Source of the DNA: Chryseobacterium camelliae
GTDB lineage: Bacteria; Bacteroidota; Bacteroidia; Flavobacteriales; Weeksellaceae
Reading direction: 5' to 3'
Assembly: GCF_002770595.1 (NCBI RefSeq)
Contig: NZ_CP022986.1
Location: 3,410,001-3,474,000, forward strand
Length of the DNA stretch: 64,000 bases
The notes beneath the pieces were generated by a model. The model was not told the DNA's origin, ran no database searches, and saw only the letters and a program-made list of their open reading frames with translations. Positions within the stretch are counted from its first letter, which is position 1; the number at the start of each line of letters is the position of its first letter. The translations under genes were made by a program, and so were the position numbers. Shown here piece after piece: positions 35,182 to 44,324 of the stretch.

Positions 35182-36534
35182 TTATACTGAAGGCGCCGGA
35201 ATAGGATCGGCATAATTAGCCAGTCCGTAGTTTTGTGTTAAACACAATTCCGGATTTTTCACATGCCATTCAAATTCATCCCTGAAATGACGTATCGCCG
35301 CAGCAACAGGCCAGGCTGCAGCATCCCCTAATGGACAAATGGTATTTCCTTCAATCTTTCTCTGGATGTCCCAAAGAAGGTCGATGTCTTCCATTTTCCC
35401 CTGCCCGTTTTCAATTTTCTTTAAAATTTTGTACATCCATCCTGTACCTTCACGGCATGGCGTACATTGTCCGCAACTTTCGTGATTGTAAAATCTCGCT
35501 AAAGTCATGGTATGTTCCACAACGCACTGGTCTTCATCCAGCACGATGAATCCTCCTGAGCCCATCATGGTTCCGGTAGCAAAGCCTCCGTCTGCCAATG
35601 ACTCATAGTTCATATATCTCGGTTCTCCGTTTACGGTTTTCAGCAAGAGGTTTGCCGGCACGATCGGTACGGAGCTTCCTCCCGGAATACAGGCTTTCAG
35701 CCTTTTCCCGTTCGGGATCCCGCCGCAGTATTCATCAGAATAAATGAATTCTTCTACGGTGATCGTCATATCGATCTCATACACTCCAGGCTTGTTGATA
35801 TTCCCGCATGCGGAAATAAGCTTGGTTCCGGTGGATCTTCCTACCCCAATTTTGGCATATTCCGCACCTCCCATATCAATGATCGGAACGATAGCGGCGA
35901 TAGATTCTACGTTATTCACAACCGTAGGCCTTTCCCAAAGTCCTTTTACAGCCGGGAATGGCGGTTTCAGTCTCGGGTTTCCTCTTTTTCCTTCCAGGGA
36001 TTCCAGCAATGCCGTTTCTTCCCCGCAGATATAGGCTCCGCCTCCTCTCTGAACATAAATTTCACAGTCGAAGCCGGTCCCTAAGATATTTTTACCTAAA
36101 AACCCTGCTGCCTTAGCTTCTTCAATAGCTTCTTCAAGGATATCCGGGATCCATGAATATTCCCCGCGTATGTAAATGTAAGAAACGTTGGAACCCAGGC
36201 AGAATGAGGAGATCAGCATCCCTTCAATCAGTACATGAGGAAGGAATTCCATCAGGTAACGGTCTTTGAATGTTCCCGGTTCAGATTCGTCGGCATTCAC
36301 CACCAGGTGTCTTGGAACACCTTCCGGTTTGGCCAGGAAGCTCCATTTCATCCCGGTCGGGAATCCGGCTCCTCCACGTCCTCTGAGTCCTGAAGCTTTC
36401 ACTTCTTTCAGGATTTCATCAGGTGTCATTTTCAGGGCTTTTTCTGCGGCTGTGTAACCTCCCTGCTTACGGTAGGTTTCCAGGTAGCGGATGCCCTCTA
36501 TATGTGCGTCTTTAAGTAAAAGTTTTTTACTCAT
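35182..36534 (-). CDS. nuoF: NADH-quinone oxidoreductase subunit F (FMN/NADH site)
   Basis: The 450-residue NADH-binding subunit has the flavin/NADH motif GLRGRGGAGFPTGMKW, CGEETALLESLEGKRGNP and the 4Fe-4S motif ESCGQCTPCREGTGW with the fourth Cys in GNTICPLGDAA. It oxidises NADH through FMN. I chose the ATG at 36534 rather than the codon at 36576, which would add fourteen residues overlapping the nuoE end. It follows nuoE by 11 bases. Confidence 0.96.
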   Translation of the reverse strand: MSKKLLLKDAHIEGIRYLETYRKQGGYTAAEKALKMTPDEILKEVKASGLRGRGGAGFPTGMKWSFLAKPEGVPRHLVVNADESEPGTFKDRYLMEFLPHVLIEGMLISSFCLGSNVSYIYIRGEYSWIPDILEEAIEEAKAAGFLGKNILGTGFDCEIYVQRGGGAYICGEETALLESLEGKRGNPRLKPPFPAVKGLWERPTVVNNVESIAAIVPIIDMGGAEYAKIGVGRSTGTKLISACGNINKPGVYEIDMTITVEEFIYSDEYCGGIPNGKRLKACIPGGSSVPIVPANLLLKTVNGEPRYMNYESLADGGFATGTMMGSGGFIVLDEDQCVVEHTMTLARFYNHESCGQCTPCREGTGWMYKILKKIENGQGKMEDIDLLWDIQRKIEGNTICPLGDAAAWPVAAAIRHFRDEFEWHVKNPELCLTQNYGLANYADPIPAPSV

Positions 36535-36545
36535 TCTTATTGTAA

Positions 36546-37055
36546 TTAGTCTAAAGCAACCTGTCCTTCTCTGCAAAGATCAAGGATTTCGTCTACTTTT
36601 TCTATCGTTAGGTTTTCGTGATAAAATTTTCCCAGCTGCATCATCGGTGCATAACCGCACGCGCCCAGGCACTCCGCCGGTTTCAGGGTGAACATTCCGT
36701 CTGCGGTAGTCTCTCCGTCCTTGATGTTCAGCTTTGTCCTGATATGGTTTAAGATCTTTTCGCTTCCGCATACCATGCATGGCCCCGTTCTGCAAACTTC
36801 CAGGACATATTTTCCTACCGGTTTCATGTTGAACATGGTATAGAAAGTAGCTACCTCATATACTTCAATCGGCTGGATATCCAGCAATCCTGCAACATAA
36901 TCCATTACCGGAACATCTAACCATCCTCCGAATTCTTTCTGGGCCAGATGAAGAACAGGAAGAAGGGCAGACTTCTGTCTTCCTTCCGGGTATCGTGCGA
37001 TAATTTTGTGTACCTGTGCTAAACTTTCCGGTTTAAAAGCTATTGTTTCGCTCAC
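36546..37055 (-). CDS. nuoE: NADH-quinone oxidoreductase subunit E (2Fe-2S)
   Basis: The 169-residue thioredoxin-like subunit has cluster ligands in VCRTGPCMVCGSE and AECLGACGYAPMM. It binds cluster N1a next to NuoF. The typical N-terminal helical segment (ARYPEGRQKSALLPVLHLAQ) is present. It lies after the 107-base word-array spacer from nuoD. Confidence 0.95.
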   Translation of the reverse strand: MSETIAFKPESLAQVHKIIARYPEGRQKSALLPVLHLAQKEFGGWLDVPVMDYVAGLLDIQPIEVYEVATFYTMFNMKPVGKYVLEVCRTGPCMVCGSEKILNHIRTKLNIKDGETTADGMFTLKPAECLGACGYAPMMQLGKFYHENLTIEKVDEILDLCREGQVALD

Positions 37056-37162
37056 TTTTTTAAATTTTAAATTTTGAATTTTAGATTTTAAATTCTAAAA
37101 AATTTCAATTTTATGCAGTTTGGATTAATCTAAAATTTATAATCCAGAATCTATAATTTCTT
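37056..37162. repeat. Inverted word array in the nuoD-nuoE spacer
   Basis: The left half contains repeated TTTTAAATTTTGAATTTTAGA-like words. The right half (AATCTAAAATTTATAATCCA and on) carries TTTTAGATT and TATAGATTCTGGATT on the opposite strand. The spacer holds no gene. Confidence 0.55.
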
Positions 37163-38386
37163 TTATGCGTCTAATTCTCCCGCGATGATGTTCATACTAC
37201 ACATGGTTACGATGGCATCGGAAATCACAGAACCTGTGATCATTTCAGGATACGCCTGGTAATAAATGAAGCACGGTCTTCTGAAGTGAAGCCGGTAAGG
37301 GCTTCTGCCTCCGTCACTCACCAGGTAGAATCCTAATTCTCCGTTTCCACCTTCCACGGCATGGTATACTTCTCCTTTAGGAACATCAGTTTCTCCCATT
37401 ACAATTTTGAAGTGGTAGATCAGGGATTCCATTTTCTGGTATACATCCGCCTTTTCAGGAAGGTAAAAATCAGGAACATCAGCATGGAACGGACCTTCAG
37501 GAAGGTTCTCATAAGCCTGCTTGATGATTTTGATGGATTCCCAGATTTCCTGCTGGCGCACCATGAAGCGGTCATAAGTATCTCCTGCAGTTCCTACCGG
37601 GATGATAAAATCGAAATCCTGGTAAGATGAATACGGTTGTGCTACTCTCACATCATAATCCACCCCTGCGGCACGAAGGTTAGGGCCTGTAAATCCATAG
37701 CTTAATGCTCTTTCAGCAGATATAGATCCGGCTCCGATGGTCCTGTCCATAAAAATCCTGTTTCTTTCCAGAAGATTGCAGAATTCCTGGAATCTCGGAG
37801 GGAATGTCTTAAGGAAATCTTTGATCAGCTCATGGAATTTCGGGGTGAAATCCCTTTCAAAACCTCCGATTCTTCCCATATTGGTCGTCATCCTTGCTCC
37901 GCAGATCTGCTCATACATATCATAGATACGCTCTCTTTCCACGAACATGTAGGTAAGTCCGGTAATCGCTCCGGAGTCCATTCCGGTTACCCCGTTACAG
38001 ATCAGGTGATCACCGATCCTGGCCAGCTCCATCAGGATGACACGCATGTAATCCACCCGTTTAGGAACTTCAACGCCAATCAGCTTTTCTACCGTCATAT
38101 GCCAACCAAGGTTGTTAATAGGGGCAGAGCAGTAGTTCATACGGTCTGTAAGTGTAGTAATCTGGGCATAATTCCTTCTTTCGGAAATCTTTTCGAATGC
38201 CCGGTGGATATATCCTACCGTCTGCTCAGCATGAAGTATTCTTTCTCCGTCCATGGTAAGGACGTTCTGGAAGATCCCGTGAGTAGCAGGATGGGTAGGT
38301 CCCAGGTTAAGGGTATACAGCTGCCCGTCAATCTGTTCTTTACTTTCGTATTGGTTAAGTATATTAGATAATGAGTTATCTTTCAT
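37163..38386 (-). CDS. nuoD: NADH-quinone oxidoreductase subunit D
   Basis: The 407-residue 49-kDa-type subunit begins with NLGPTHPATHG, the quinone-site loop, and has MDGERILHAEQTVGYIHRAFE and RVDYMRVILMELARIGDHL. It forms the quinone pocket with NuoB. It is separate from NuoC (fused in E. coli). Length is normal. Confidence 0.96.
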   Translation of the reverse strand: MKDNSLSNILNQYESKEQIDGQLYTLNLGPTHPATHGIFQNVLTMDGERILHAEQTVGYIHRAFEKISERRNYAQITTLTDRMNYCSAPINNLGWHMTVEKLIGVEVPKRVDYMRVILMELARIGDHLICNGVTGMDSGAITGLTYMFVERERIYDMYEQICGARMTTNMGRIGGFERDFTPKFHELIKDFLKTFPPRFQEFCNLLERNRIFMDRTIGAGSISAERALSYGFTGPNLRAAGVDYDVRVAQPYSSYQDFDFIIPVGTAGDTYDRFMVRQQEIWESIKIIKQAYENLPEGPFHADVPDFYLPEKADVYQKMESLIYHFKIVMGETDVPKGEVYHAVEGGNGELGFYLVSDGGRSPYRLHFRRPCFIYYQAYPEMITGSVISDAIVTMCSMNIIAGELDA

Positions 38387-38400
38387 AATTTAAATGCTTG

Positions 38401-38454
38401 AGGCTATAGGCTATAGGCTTTAAGCGTATGGCTTATTGCTTACGGCTTATTGCA
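38401..38454. repeat. Word array in the nuoC-nuoD spacer
   Basis: GGCTATA repeats (AGGCTATAGGCTATAGGCTT) are followed by two TATGGCTTATTGCTTACGGC-type words. It fills the 75-base spacer between nuoC and nuoD. Confidence 0.6.
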
Positions 38455-38461
38455 TTATTTT

Positions 38462-38956
38462 TTATCTTCCGAACATACTGTCATTCTTGTCTGTCCTGGT
38501 ACCATCTTCCAGCCTGTATTCCTTCAGCATCGGGTGGTATCCCAGGTCTTCCATATTCAGGATCGGTCTCAGGTCCGGATGGCCTTTAAATTTGATGCCG
38601 AAGAAATCATAGGTTTCCCGCTCCATCCAGTTGGCTCCGGCATACAGTTCCGTAAGAGAATCCACTTCAACATTGTCCCTGGTCATGAAAATTTTCAGCC
38701 TGATCCTGAAATTCGTCATCATATTGTGCAGGTGGTATACTACACCCATTTCCCTTTCCGGGAATTCAGGATAATGGATCCCGCAGATGTCCGTAAGGAA
38801 ATTAATTTCCAGTGAAGAATCTTTCAGGTAATGGATGATTTTTTTAAGATCCTCTTTCTTTACTTCAATAGTCAGCATCCCGTAGGGTTCTGAACTTGAA
38901 ATTACAGACTCCGGAAATTCTCTGGTAATCGCTTCTAATACAAATTCGTTGGTCAT
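38462..38956 (-). CDS. nuoC: NADH-quinone oxidoreductase subunit C
   Basis: The 164-residue 30-kDa-type subunit has the signature ERETYDFFGIKFKGHPDLRP near residue 115 and NFLTDICGIHYPEFPER in the middle. It supports the NuoB/NuoD core. It starts five bases after nuoB. Confidence 0.95.
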   Translation of the reverse strand: MTNEFVLEAITREFPESVISSSEPYGMLTIEVKKEDLKKIIHYLKDSSLEINFLTDICGIHYPEFPEREMGVVYHLHNMMTNFRIRLKIFMTRDNVEVDSLTELYAGANWMERETYDFFGIKFKGHPDLRPILNMEDLGYHPMLKEYRLEDGTRTDKNDSMFGR

Positions 38957-38961
38957 TCCGT

Positions 38962-39522
38962 TTAGTTGCTTATGTTATAAGAATCCAATAGCTTCTGGTA
39001 TTCAGGCATGTCTCTTCTTCTGATGCTTTCGCTTTCGGCCAGGGCCTGAACCTGCATCACGCCTTCTATGATCTGTTCCGGTCTCGGAGGACATCCTGGA
39101 ACATATACGTCAACAGGAATAATCTTGTCAATTCCCTGTAATACGGAATAGGTATCGAAAATACCGCCGCTGCATGCACAGGCACCTACGGCCACTACCC
39201 ATTTCGGCTCAGCCATCTGGGTATATACTTCTTTAAGAACGGGACCCAGCTTTTTGGCTATCGTTCCGCACACCATCAGCATATCTGCCTGTCTCGGGGA
39301 GAAAGAGTTTCTCTCCATCCCAAACCTTGACGCATCATAAGTCGGGTTAAGGGTCGCCATAAATTCAATTCCGCAACATGAAGTAGCAAACGGAAGCGGC
39401 CAAAGGGAAAATTTCCTTGCCATCCCGATAACGCTGCTCAGTTTCGTTGCAAAAAAGCCTTCTCCTTCATATCCTTCCGGAGCAGGAGCATCTGTTATTA
39501 TTACTGGTTTTTTATCTGACAT
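38962..39522 (-). CDS. nuoB: NADH-quinone oxidoreductase subunit B (cluster N2)
   Basis: The 186-residue PSST subunit has the adjacent cysteines [13 protein letters not shown], then [13 protein letters not shown] and [13 protein letters not shown]. These four Cys hold cluster N2, which reduces quinone. It follows a 101-base spacer from nuoA and is five bases from nuoC. Confidence 0.96.
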   Translation of the reverse strand: MSDKKPVIITDAPAPEGYEGEGFFATKLSSVIGMARKFSLWPLPFATSCCGIEFMATLNPTYDASRFGMERNSFSPRQADMLMVCGTIAKKLGPVLKEVYTQMAEPKWVVAVGACACSGGIFDTYSVLQGIDKIIPVDVYVPGCPPRPEQIIEGVMQVQALAESESIRRRDMPEYQKLLDSYNISN

Positions 39523-39623
39523 TGGTTTAATTTAAAAGATTTAAACTTTAGATTCAGAATTTGTGTTAATGTTAACTTAAATTCCAATTTTGACTAAAAT
39601 TTTTAACTACAGTTTTGGTTTCT

Positions 39624-39995
39624 TTACTTATCCCAATCTAATGCGCCGCGTTTCCATACGTAGAAAAAAGCTACGAAGAAAATAGCCACGAAAGTAAGCA
39701 CCGCTAAAAACCCCTGCATACCGAATTCTCTGAAGTTAACGGCATAAGGATAAAAGAATACGATTTCAATATCGAAAAGTACAAACAGTACTGCGGTTAG
39801 GAAATACTTAATTGAGAATGGAGTACGGGCGTTCCCCTCTACGGCAACCCCACATTCCCAGCTCTGGTTTTTTACGGAATTTCCCTTTTTTTGTTTAGGG
39901 CCCAGAAAATGTGCGCCAAGCAGTGAAATGGCTACGAAACCAATAGCAACACCCGCTTGTATAAGGATCGGAATATAACTTTCAGGTAAATTCAT
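39624..39995 (-). CDS. nuoA: NADH-quinone oxidoreductase subunit A
   Basis: The 123-residue subunit with three membrane helices has NQSWECGVAVEGNARTPFSI (the loop over the quinone site) and LFDIEIVFFYPYAV. It is the first gene of the operon, with a TAAATTTG box 23 bases before the start. Confidence 0.95.
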   Translation of the reverse strand: MNLPESYIPILIQAGVAIGFVAISLLGAHFLGPKQKKGNSVKNQSWECGVAVEGNARTPFSIKYFLTAVLFVLFDIEIVFFYPYAVNFREFGMQGFLAVLTFVAIFFVAFFYVWKRGALDWDK

Positions 39996-40018
39996 TTTTG
40001 CATTATTATCTCAATTTG

Positions 40019-40026
40019 CAAATTTA
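40019..40026 (-). promoter_or_regulatory. -7 box (TAAATTTG) of the nuo operon
   Basis: On the minus strand TAAATTTG matches the Bacteroidota consensus perfectly. It is the only strong box upstream of nuoA. No good -33 TTG at the usual spacing is seen. The operon of fifteen genes may also rely on internal promoters in its spacers, but I see no perfect box there. Confidence 0.5.
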
Positions 40027-40229
40027 CAGAATAAACAAGAAAGCATGAAATTAATCCGGTTAAAAGTGGAATCAAAACAGGAAAAACAGGTAATTTAGAA
40101 TGAATAAAAATTAGTTTTAAACCTTTGGTTTTTCAAACTTATTTTTCCCGTTTTTTAGCGTGAACGAAGTATTTTACTGATCAAGATGAAAGTGAACAAT
40201 CCAGATGTATAAAGCAGATCAGTATACAG

Positions 40230-40406
40230 CTATTTCTTCATTTTCCTGAGTAAAGTATACGCCAGAAAAGATATGTATCCAAACAGCACGCTGGCATAAA
40301 TAATGTTGATAGCGGTGTTGGTACGGTCGCTTCCGGTTTGCAGAAACAGGTTGAATGCAATAAATCCGGCGATCAGGATACCGAAAATGATCAGGTGTGG
40401 CTTCAT
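40230..40406 (-). CDS. Small two-helix membrane protein
   Basis: The 58-residue protein begins MKPHLIIFGILIAGFIAFNL, with a second helix (NIIYASVLFGYISFLAYTLL) and a basic end, LRKMKK. The family is not recognised. I placed the start at the ATG at 40406, because a perfect -7 box (TATCTTTG) ends four bases upstream and the longer frame from 40544 overlaps the GNAT gene. The mRNA would be nearly leaderless. Confidence 0.65.
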   Translation of the reverse strand: MKPHLIIFGILIAGFIAFNLFLQTGSDRTNTAINIIYASVLFGYISFLAYTLLRKMKK

Positions 40407-40410
40407 AAGG

Positions 40411-40418
40411 CAAAGATA
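40411..40418 (-). promoter_or_regulatory. -7 box (TATCTTTG) for the 58-residue membrane protein
   Basis: A perfect TAnnTTTG match on the minus strand sits four bases before the ATG. This implies transcription starting at or next to the start codon. Confidence 0.5.
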
Positions 40419-40480
40419 CGAAAACAGTATGGATTCAGGTACGTATAATGGGTGTTCAGAATGAACCCTTCGGTTTGGAA

Positions 40481-41608
40481 TTACCCGATCTTCATAGAAT
40501 ACGTTCTTCTTCTTTTGTGGTTGACCGGATTGTAATCCTGCCACAGCACCTGGATGCTTTTATTTTCCTCCAGTTCCGGATTGGTTTCCAGGAATCTGAC
40601 TCCCTTTTTCTTGAAGGTATCGAAGATTTCCTTAAAAATCATGGAAGTTACCCCTCTCCGCTGGTAATCCGGATGAATGCCGATCAGGTAAAAATTGGCC
40701 CGGTCATTCTTTTTTCCGGCCCTTAAAAAGTGCCACCATCCGAACGGTAACAGTCTGCCTTTTGATTTCTGTAAGGCTTTGGAATAGGAAGGCATGGTGA
40801 TCGCAAACGAAACCAGGTTATCCTGGGCATCCGCAATGCAGACGATGAAGTCCTTATCGATGAGTTTAAAATACTTTTCCTTGTATGTTTTCCTTTGCTC
40901 ATCTGAAATCGGCGTATAGGTCGAAAGGTGTTTGTAGGTTTCGTCCAGAAGGTCAAACATCGGGTCTACATACCGGATGATTTCTTCTTTATTTTTAAAT
41001 CTTAACACCTTTAGCTTATATTTCTGGGCGATCAGCTCATTGAACTTAACTATTTTTTCAGGAAGTACTTCCGGGAATATCAGTTCAAACTCCACCCATT
41101 CCTTTTCTTTGGTCAAGCCCAGTTTTTCCAGGTGCTTAGGGTAATAGTCATGATTATAAATCCCGATCATCGTTGCCAGCCTGTCAAATCCCATCGTAAG
41201 CATGCCCGCTTTGTCAAGATTGGTGAATCCCATAGGTCCCTCAATGGTATCAATGCCTTTTTCACGGGCGTAATCTGTTGCAGTATGGATGAGTGCTGCA
41301 GAAACCTCTTCATCATCAATAAAATCAATCCAGCCGAACCGTACTTTTCTGATGCCCAGTTCTTTTTCCTCTTTATGGTTGATGATAACGGCAATTCTTC
41401 CCACGATGCTGTTGTCCCTGTATGCGAGGAATTGCCGGGCTTCAGAATAAGCCAGTGCCGGGTTTTCCGCTGCATTCCAGATATTGATCTCATCATTGAT
41501 GAAAGAAGGTACATAATAAGGATTGTCTTTGTACAGATCCATAGGGAAATGCACGAATTTCTTCAGCTGATCCGCTGTTTTTACTTCAACCACTGAGACT
41601 TTAGACAT
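40481..41608 (-). CDS. GNAT-family N-acetyltransferase
   Basis: The 375-residue protein has a C-terminal GNAT acetyl-CoA site visible as YLIGIHPDYQRRGVTSMIFKE near residue 305. The N-terminal half (residues 1-180) looks like a second, degenerate GNAT lobe (NSIVGRIAVIINHKE, GWIDFIDD). The substrate is unknown. It is monocistronic, with a TATATTTG box 23 bases upstream. Confidence 0.8.
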   Translation of the reverse strand: MSKVSVVEVKTADQLKKFVHFPMDLYKDNPYYVPSFINDEINIWNAAENPALAYSEARQFLAYRDNSIVGRIAVIINHKEEKELGIRKVRFGWIDFIDDEEVSAALIHTATDYAREKGIDTIEGPMGFTNLDKAGMLTMGFDRLATMIGIYNHDYYPKHLEKLGLTKEKEWVEFELIFPEVLPEKIVKFNELIAQKYKLKVLRFKNKEEIIRYVDPMFDLLDETYKHLSTYTPISDEQRKTYKEKYFKLIDKDFIVCIADAQDNLVSFAITMPSYSKALQKSKGRLLPFGWWHFLRAGKKNDRANFYLIGIHPDYQRRGVTSMIFKEIFDTFKKKGVRFLETNPELEENKSIQVLWQDYNPVNHKRRRTYSMKIG

Positions 41609-41631
41609 AACAGATAAGGGTAATTATTAGG

Positions 41632-41639
41632 CAAATATA
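41632..41639 (-). promoter_or_regulatory. -7 box (TATATTTG) for the GNAT gene
   Basis: A perfect TAnnTTTG on the minus strand, 23 bases upstream of the start. The zinc-peptidase gene reads in the other direction from 41703. Confidence 0.5.
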
Positions 41640-41702
41640 GATAATAATATGCTATACTTTGGCACAGTTTTTACATGATTTAAGGTTAAAATTTGAGTAG
41701 AA

Positions 41703-42413
41703 ATGACAGGTTATTATATCATTATCATTATTTCGATGCTCGTCAGTTGGTATGTTTCGTGGAAGCTTAAGTCGAAATTTGAACATTATTCTAACGTGCA
41801 TCTTAGAAACGGGCTTTCCGGTAAGGAAGTCGCGGAGAAAATGCTGAAGGACAACGGGATCAATGACGTTCAGGTTATTTCGGTTCCGGGACAATTGACA
41901 GATCATTACAATCCGGCAGATAAGACCGTTAATCTTTCGGAAGGCGTATATATGCAGAGAAATGCTGCGGCTGCGGCTGTAGCTGCCCATGAATGCGGCC
42001 ATGCCGTTCAACATGCCGTAGGATATTCTATGCTTCAGCTTCGTTCAAAGCTGGTACCGGTGGTGCAGATCAGTTCCAACCTGATGCAGTATGTGATCCT
42101 GGCCGGTCTGGTGATCATGGCTTCTACCAGGAGTTTTGAAAACCCGAACGGAAATACGACCGTATTGGCTATCGGAGTCATTATGTTTGCATTCACCACA
42201 CTTTTTGCCTTCATTACGCTGCCGGTAGAATATGATGCCAGCAACAGAGCGATGAAGTGGCTGAAAGATACGGGAACAGTGACACAGGAAGAATTTATCG
42301 GAGTAAAAGACAGCCTTAAATGGGCCGCCCGTACTTATGTGGTTGCGGCCATCGGTTCCCTTGCACAGCTCCTGTATTGGGGTTCGTTGCTTCTCGGCGG
42401 AAGGAGAGATTAA
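41703..42413 (+). CDS. Membrane zinc metallopeptidase (YugP / Zn_peptidase_2 family)
   Basis: The 236-residue protein has an N-terminal membrane helix (YIIIIISMLVSWYVSW), the zinc-site AAHECGHAVQHA (HExxH variant HECGH) near residue 98, and two to three further helices. The family is found across bacteria. Its substrates are not established, and a role in membrane-protein quality control is a guess. It is monocistronic, with a strong terminator. Confidence 0.88.
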   Translation: MTGYYIIIIISMLVSWYVSWKLKSKFEHYSNVHLRNGLSGKEVAEKMLKDNGINDVQVISVPGQLTDHYNPADKTVNLSEGVYMQRNAAAAAVAAHECGHAVQHAVGYSMLQLRSKLVPVVQISSNLMQYVILAGLVIMASTRSFENPNGNTTVLAIGVIMFAFTTLFAFITLPVEYDASNRAMKWLKDTGTVTQEEFIGVKDSLKWAARTYVVAAIGSLAQLLYWGSLLLGGRRD

Positions 42414-42437
42414 TTGCCTAAGGCAAAAAGAAATATG

Positions 42438-42468
42438 TCCCGGACTTGAGTCCGGGATTTTTTTATTT
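42438..42468 (+). terminator. Rho-independent terminator
   Basis: TCCCGGACTTGAGTCCGGGA, a nearly perfect hairpin, is followed by TTTTTTTATTT, 25 bases after the zinc-peptidase gene. Confidence 0.9.
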
Positions 42469-42573
42469 GATTCCTATTGAAAATGATCAGTTTAAGTAGC
42501 CTGTCATTAAATTCAGATATGCAGATCGACCGAATGAAATAGTCCTATGATCCGGCCGTTGACCCTAGCTGAA

Positions 42574-43173
42574 TTAGAGGGTATATTCTACCGCCTGGAG
42601 ATTCGAAAGAGCTTCCAGCACGCTTTCTTTATGCTTTTCCTTGATCTTTGCTGCAATGGCAGCCCTTTCCTCCGCATCAAAACGGATGATTTTCGCATCG
42701 AATTTAGACAGTAAGGTGAAAATGACATTCTGCTGGCTAAAATTGAAATAAATCTCTATTTCAGTTTCCAGTTCGCGGATCATTGTTCCTGCCTCTTCCA
42801 GTGTAGCTTTGGCAGATTCTTTATAGGCTTTTACAAGGCCTGAAACCCCGAGTTTGGTCCCACCATAATACCGTACGATCACTACCAGGACATTGGTTAA
42901 TTCATGGGCGAGGAGCTGGTTATAAATGGGTAGCCCGGCGCTTCCGGAAGGTTCACCGTCGTCATTGGCGCGGTAATTTTCGCCATTCAGGCCGATCCTG
43001 AACGCATAGCAGTGATGGGTAGCCTTGGGGTGTTCTGTCCTGATGGCTTCCAGTGCCTGCTTCAGTTCCTGTTCATTGCTTACCGGACAGGCAAAGCCTA
43101 AGAACTTGCTTCCTTTTTCTTTCAGTAAAATGTTATCTACAGGCTTTTCTATGGTACTAAGCTCAAACGCCAT
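42574..43173 (-). CDS. YigZ/IMPACT-family protein
   Basis: The 199-residue protein has KGSKFLGFACPVSNEQE and the IMPACT signature (HCYAFRIG, ANDDGEPSGSAGLPI, VVIVRYYGGTKLG). This protein fold is related to ribosome-associated YigZ of E. coli and eukaryotic IMPACT (a regulator of Gcn2). The bacterial role is unclear, possibly translation-related. A TAATTTTG box lies 23 bases before the start, so it may have its own promoter apart from ribD. Confidence 0.88.
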   Translation of the reverse strand: MAFELSTIEKPVDNILLKEKGSKFLGFACPVSNEQELKQALEAIRTEHPKATHHCYAFRIGLNGENYRANDDGEPSGSAGLPIYNQLLAHELTNVLVVIVRYYGGTKLGVSGLVKAYKESAKATLEEAGTMIRELETEIEIYFNFSQQNVIFTLLSKFDAKIIRFDAEERAAIAAKIKEKHKESVLEALSNLQAVEYTL

Positions 43174-43195
43174 TCTTGTCTCCGGTTTATTCCTG

Positions 43196-43203
43196 CAAAA
43201 TTA
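43196..43203 (-). promoter_or_regulatory. -7 box (TAATTTTG) for yigZ
   Basis: TAnnTTTG match on the minus strand, in the 61-base gap between the end of ribD and the start of the YigZ gene. Confidence 0.45.
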
Positions 43204-43234
43204 CACATTTAAACATCAGATGGAAAAATCTCCG

Positions 43235-44260
43235 CTAGTTAGATGCCTTTTTATACCATGAAATACGGTTATGCCTGAAAGATTCGGTGCGTTCCGCTGT
43301 AAAAGGGAAGTCGGGAGCTTTTGTACCGTTTGCCAATCTCAGATGCTCATTTTTAATGATGACCGCTTCATCCCATAGTCCGGCATCAATAAACTGCTGC
43401 AGGGTAAATCTTCCTCCTTCTATAATGACGGACTGTATGTGTTCGCGGTACAAAGCATCTGTCAGTGCGGACAGGAAATTTTCCCTTCCGGTTTTTATAA
43501 ACCGGATATTGCCTTCTGTAGCATCTTTCTCAGTATTGAAAATAAGGGTAGGCGCCTCATTATTGTACAAATTGAAATCACGCGGCACTTTCAGGTCAAA
43601 ATCAACCAGGATTCTCACAGGATTATTGCCTTCTGCATTTCTTACGGTAAGTGAAGGGTCGTCATTCAGTGCCGTTTGTGTTCCTACTAATATCGCATGT
43701 TCGTCAGCTCTCAGCTGATGCACGAATTGATTGACCAATGCATTTGAGATGGCAGTCGGTTTAAAATCCTGGTCTAAAAAACCGTCACCGGATTCAGCCC
43801 ATTTGAGAATGATATAAGGCCTTTTCTTTTCATGATAGGTAAAAAACCGTTTATTCAGTTCAATACATTCCTGTTCCAGGATTTCCGATACCACCTCGAT
43901 TCCCGCATCCTGAATGATTTTTTTTCCTTTGCCGTTTACCTTATCATGTGAATCCATTGCACCGATGACCACTTTTCTGAACCCCAGCTCCTTGATTTTG
44001 AGCGCGCACGGTGGCGTTTTTCCATAATGCGCACAGGGTTCCAGGGAAACGTAAATGGTAGATTCCGGAATGAGGGTTTTGTCTGCCACGGAATTGATGG
44101 CATTGATCTCTGCGTGGTTTTCCCCGGCCTTATGATGATAGCCTTCACCAATGATCCGGCCGTTGTGCACAATGACGCTTCCTACCAGTGGATTGGGATA
44201 GGTATTACCCAGGGCTTTCCGGGCCAGTTCAATGCATCGCTGTATGTATTGTTCGTCCAT
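43235..44260 (-). CDS. ribD: Bifunctional riboflavin biosynthesis deaminase/reductase
   Basis: The 341-residue protein has an N-terminal CMP/dCMP-deaminase-like domain (residues ~1-145) with zinc motif HAEINAI and PCAHYGKTPPC. The C-terminal reductase domain starts at about 150 (RPYIILKWAESGDGF, VGTQTALNDDPSLTVR, VIIEGGRFTLQQFIDAGLWD). It deaminates and reduces the pyrimidine intermediate of riboflavin synthesis. The start at 44260 (MDEQYIQRCIELA) matches the family. The frame extends to 44287 with nine unlikely residues. It lies downstream of a terminator and just upstream of YigZ. Confidence 0.94.
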   Translation of the reverse strand: MDEQYIQRCIELARKALGNTYPNPLVGSVIVHNGRIIGEGYHHKAGENHAEINAINSVADKTLIPESTIYVSLEPCAHYGKTPPCALKIKELGFRKVVIGAMDSHDKVNGKGKKIIQDAGIEVVSEILEQECIELNKRFFTYHEKKRPYIILKWAESGDGFLDQDFKPTAISNALVNQFVHQLRADEHAILVGTQTALNDDPSLTVRNAEGNNPVRILVDFDLKVPRDFNLYNNEAPTLIFNTEKDATEGNIRFIKTGRENFLSALTDALYREHIQSVIIEGGRFTLQQFIDAGLWDEAVIIKNEHLRLANGTKAPDFPFTAERTESFRHNRISWYKKASN

Positions 44261-44270
44261 AGATTGAAAG

Positions 44271-44308
44271 AAAAAAGGCGAAGACAAATTTCTTTGCTCC
44301 GCCTTTTT
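44271..44308 (-). terminator. Rho-independent terminator of the DUF349 gene
   Basis: On the minus strand AAGGCGGAGCAAAG pairs with TGTCTTCGCCTT (mismatches inside) around AAATT, and TTTTTTCTTTC follows. It lies 17 bases after the DUF349 stop and ends 11 bases before the ribD ATG. Confidence 0.75.
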
Positions 44309-44324
44309 AACAATTATAAATTAT

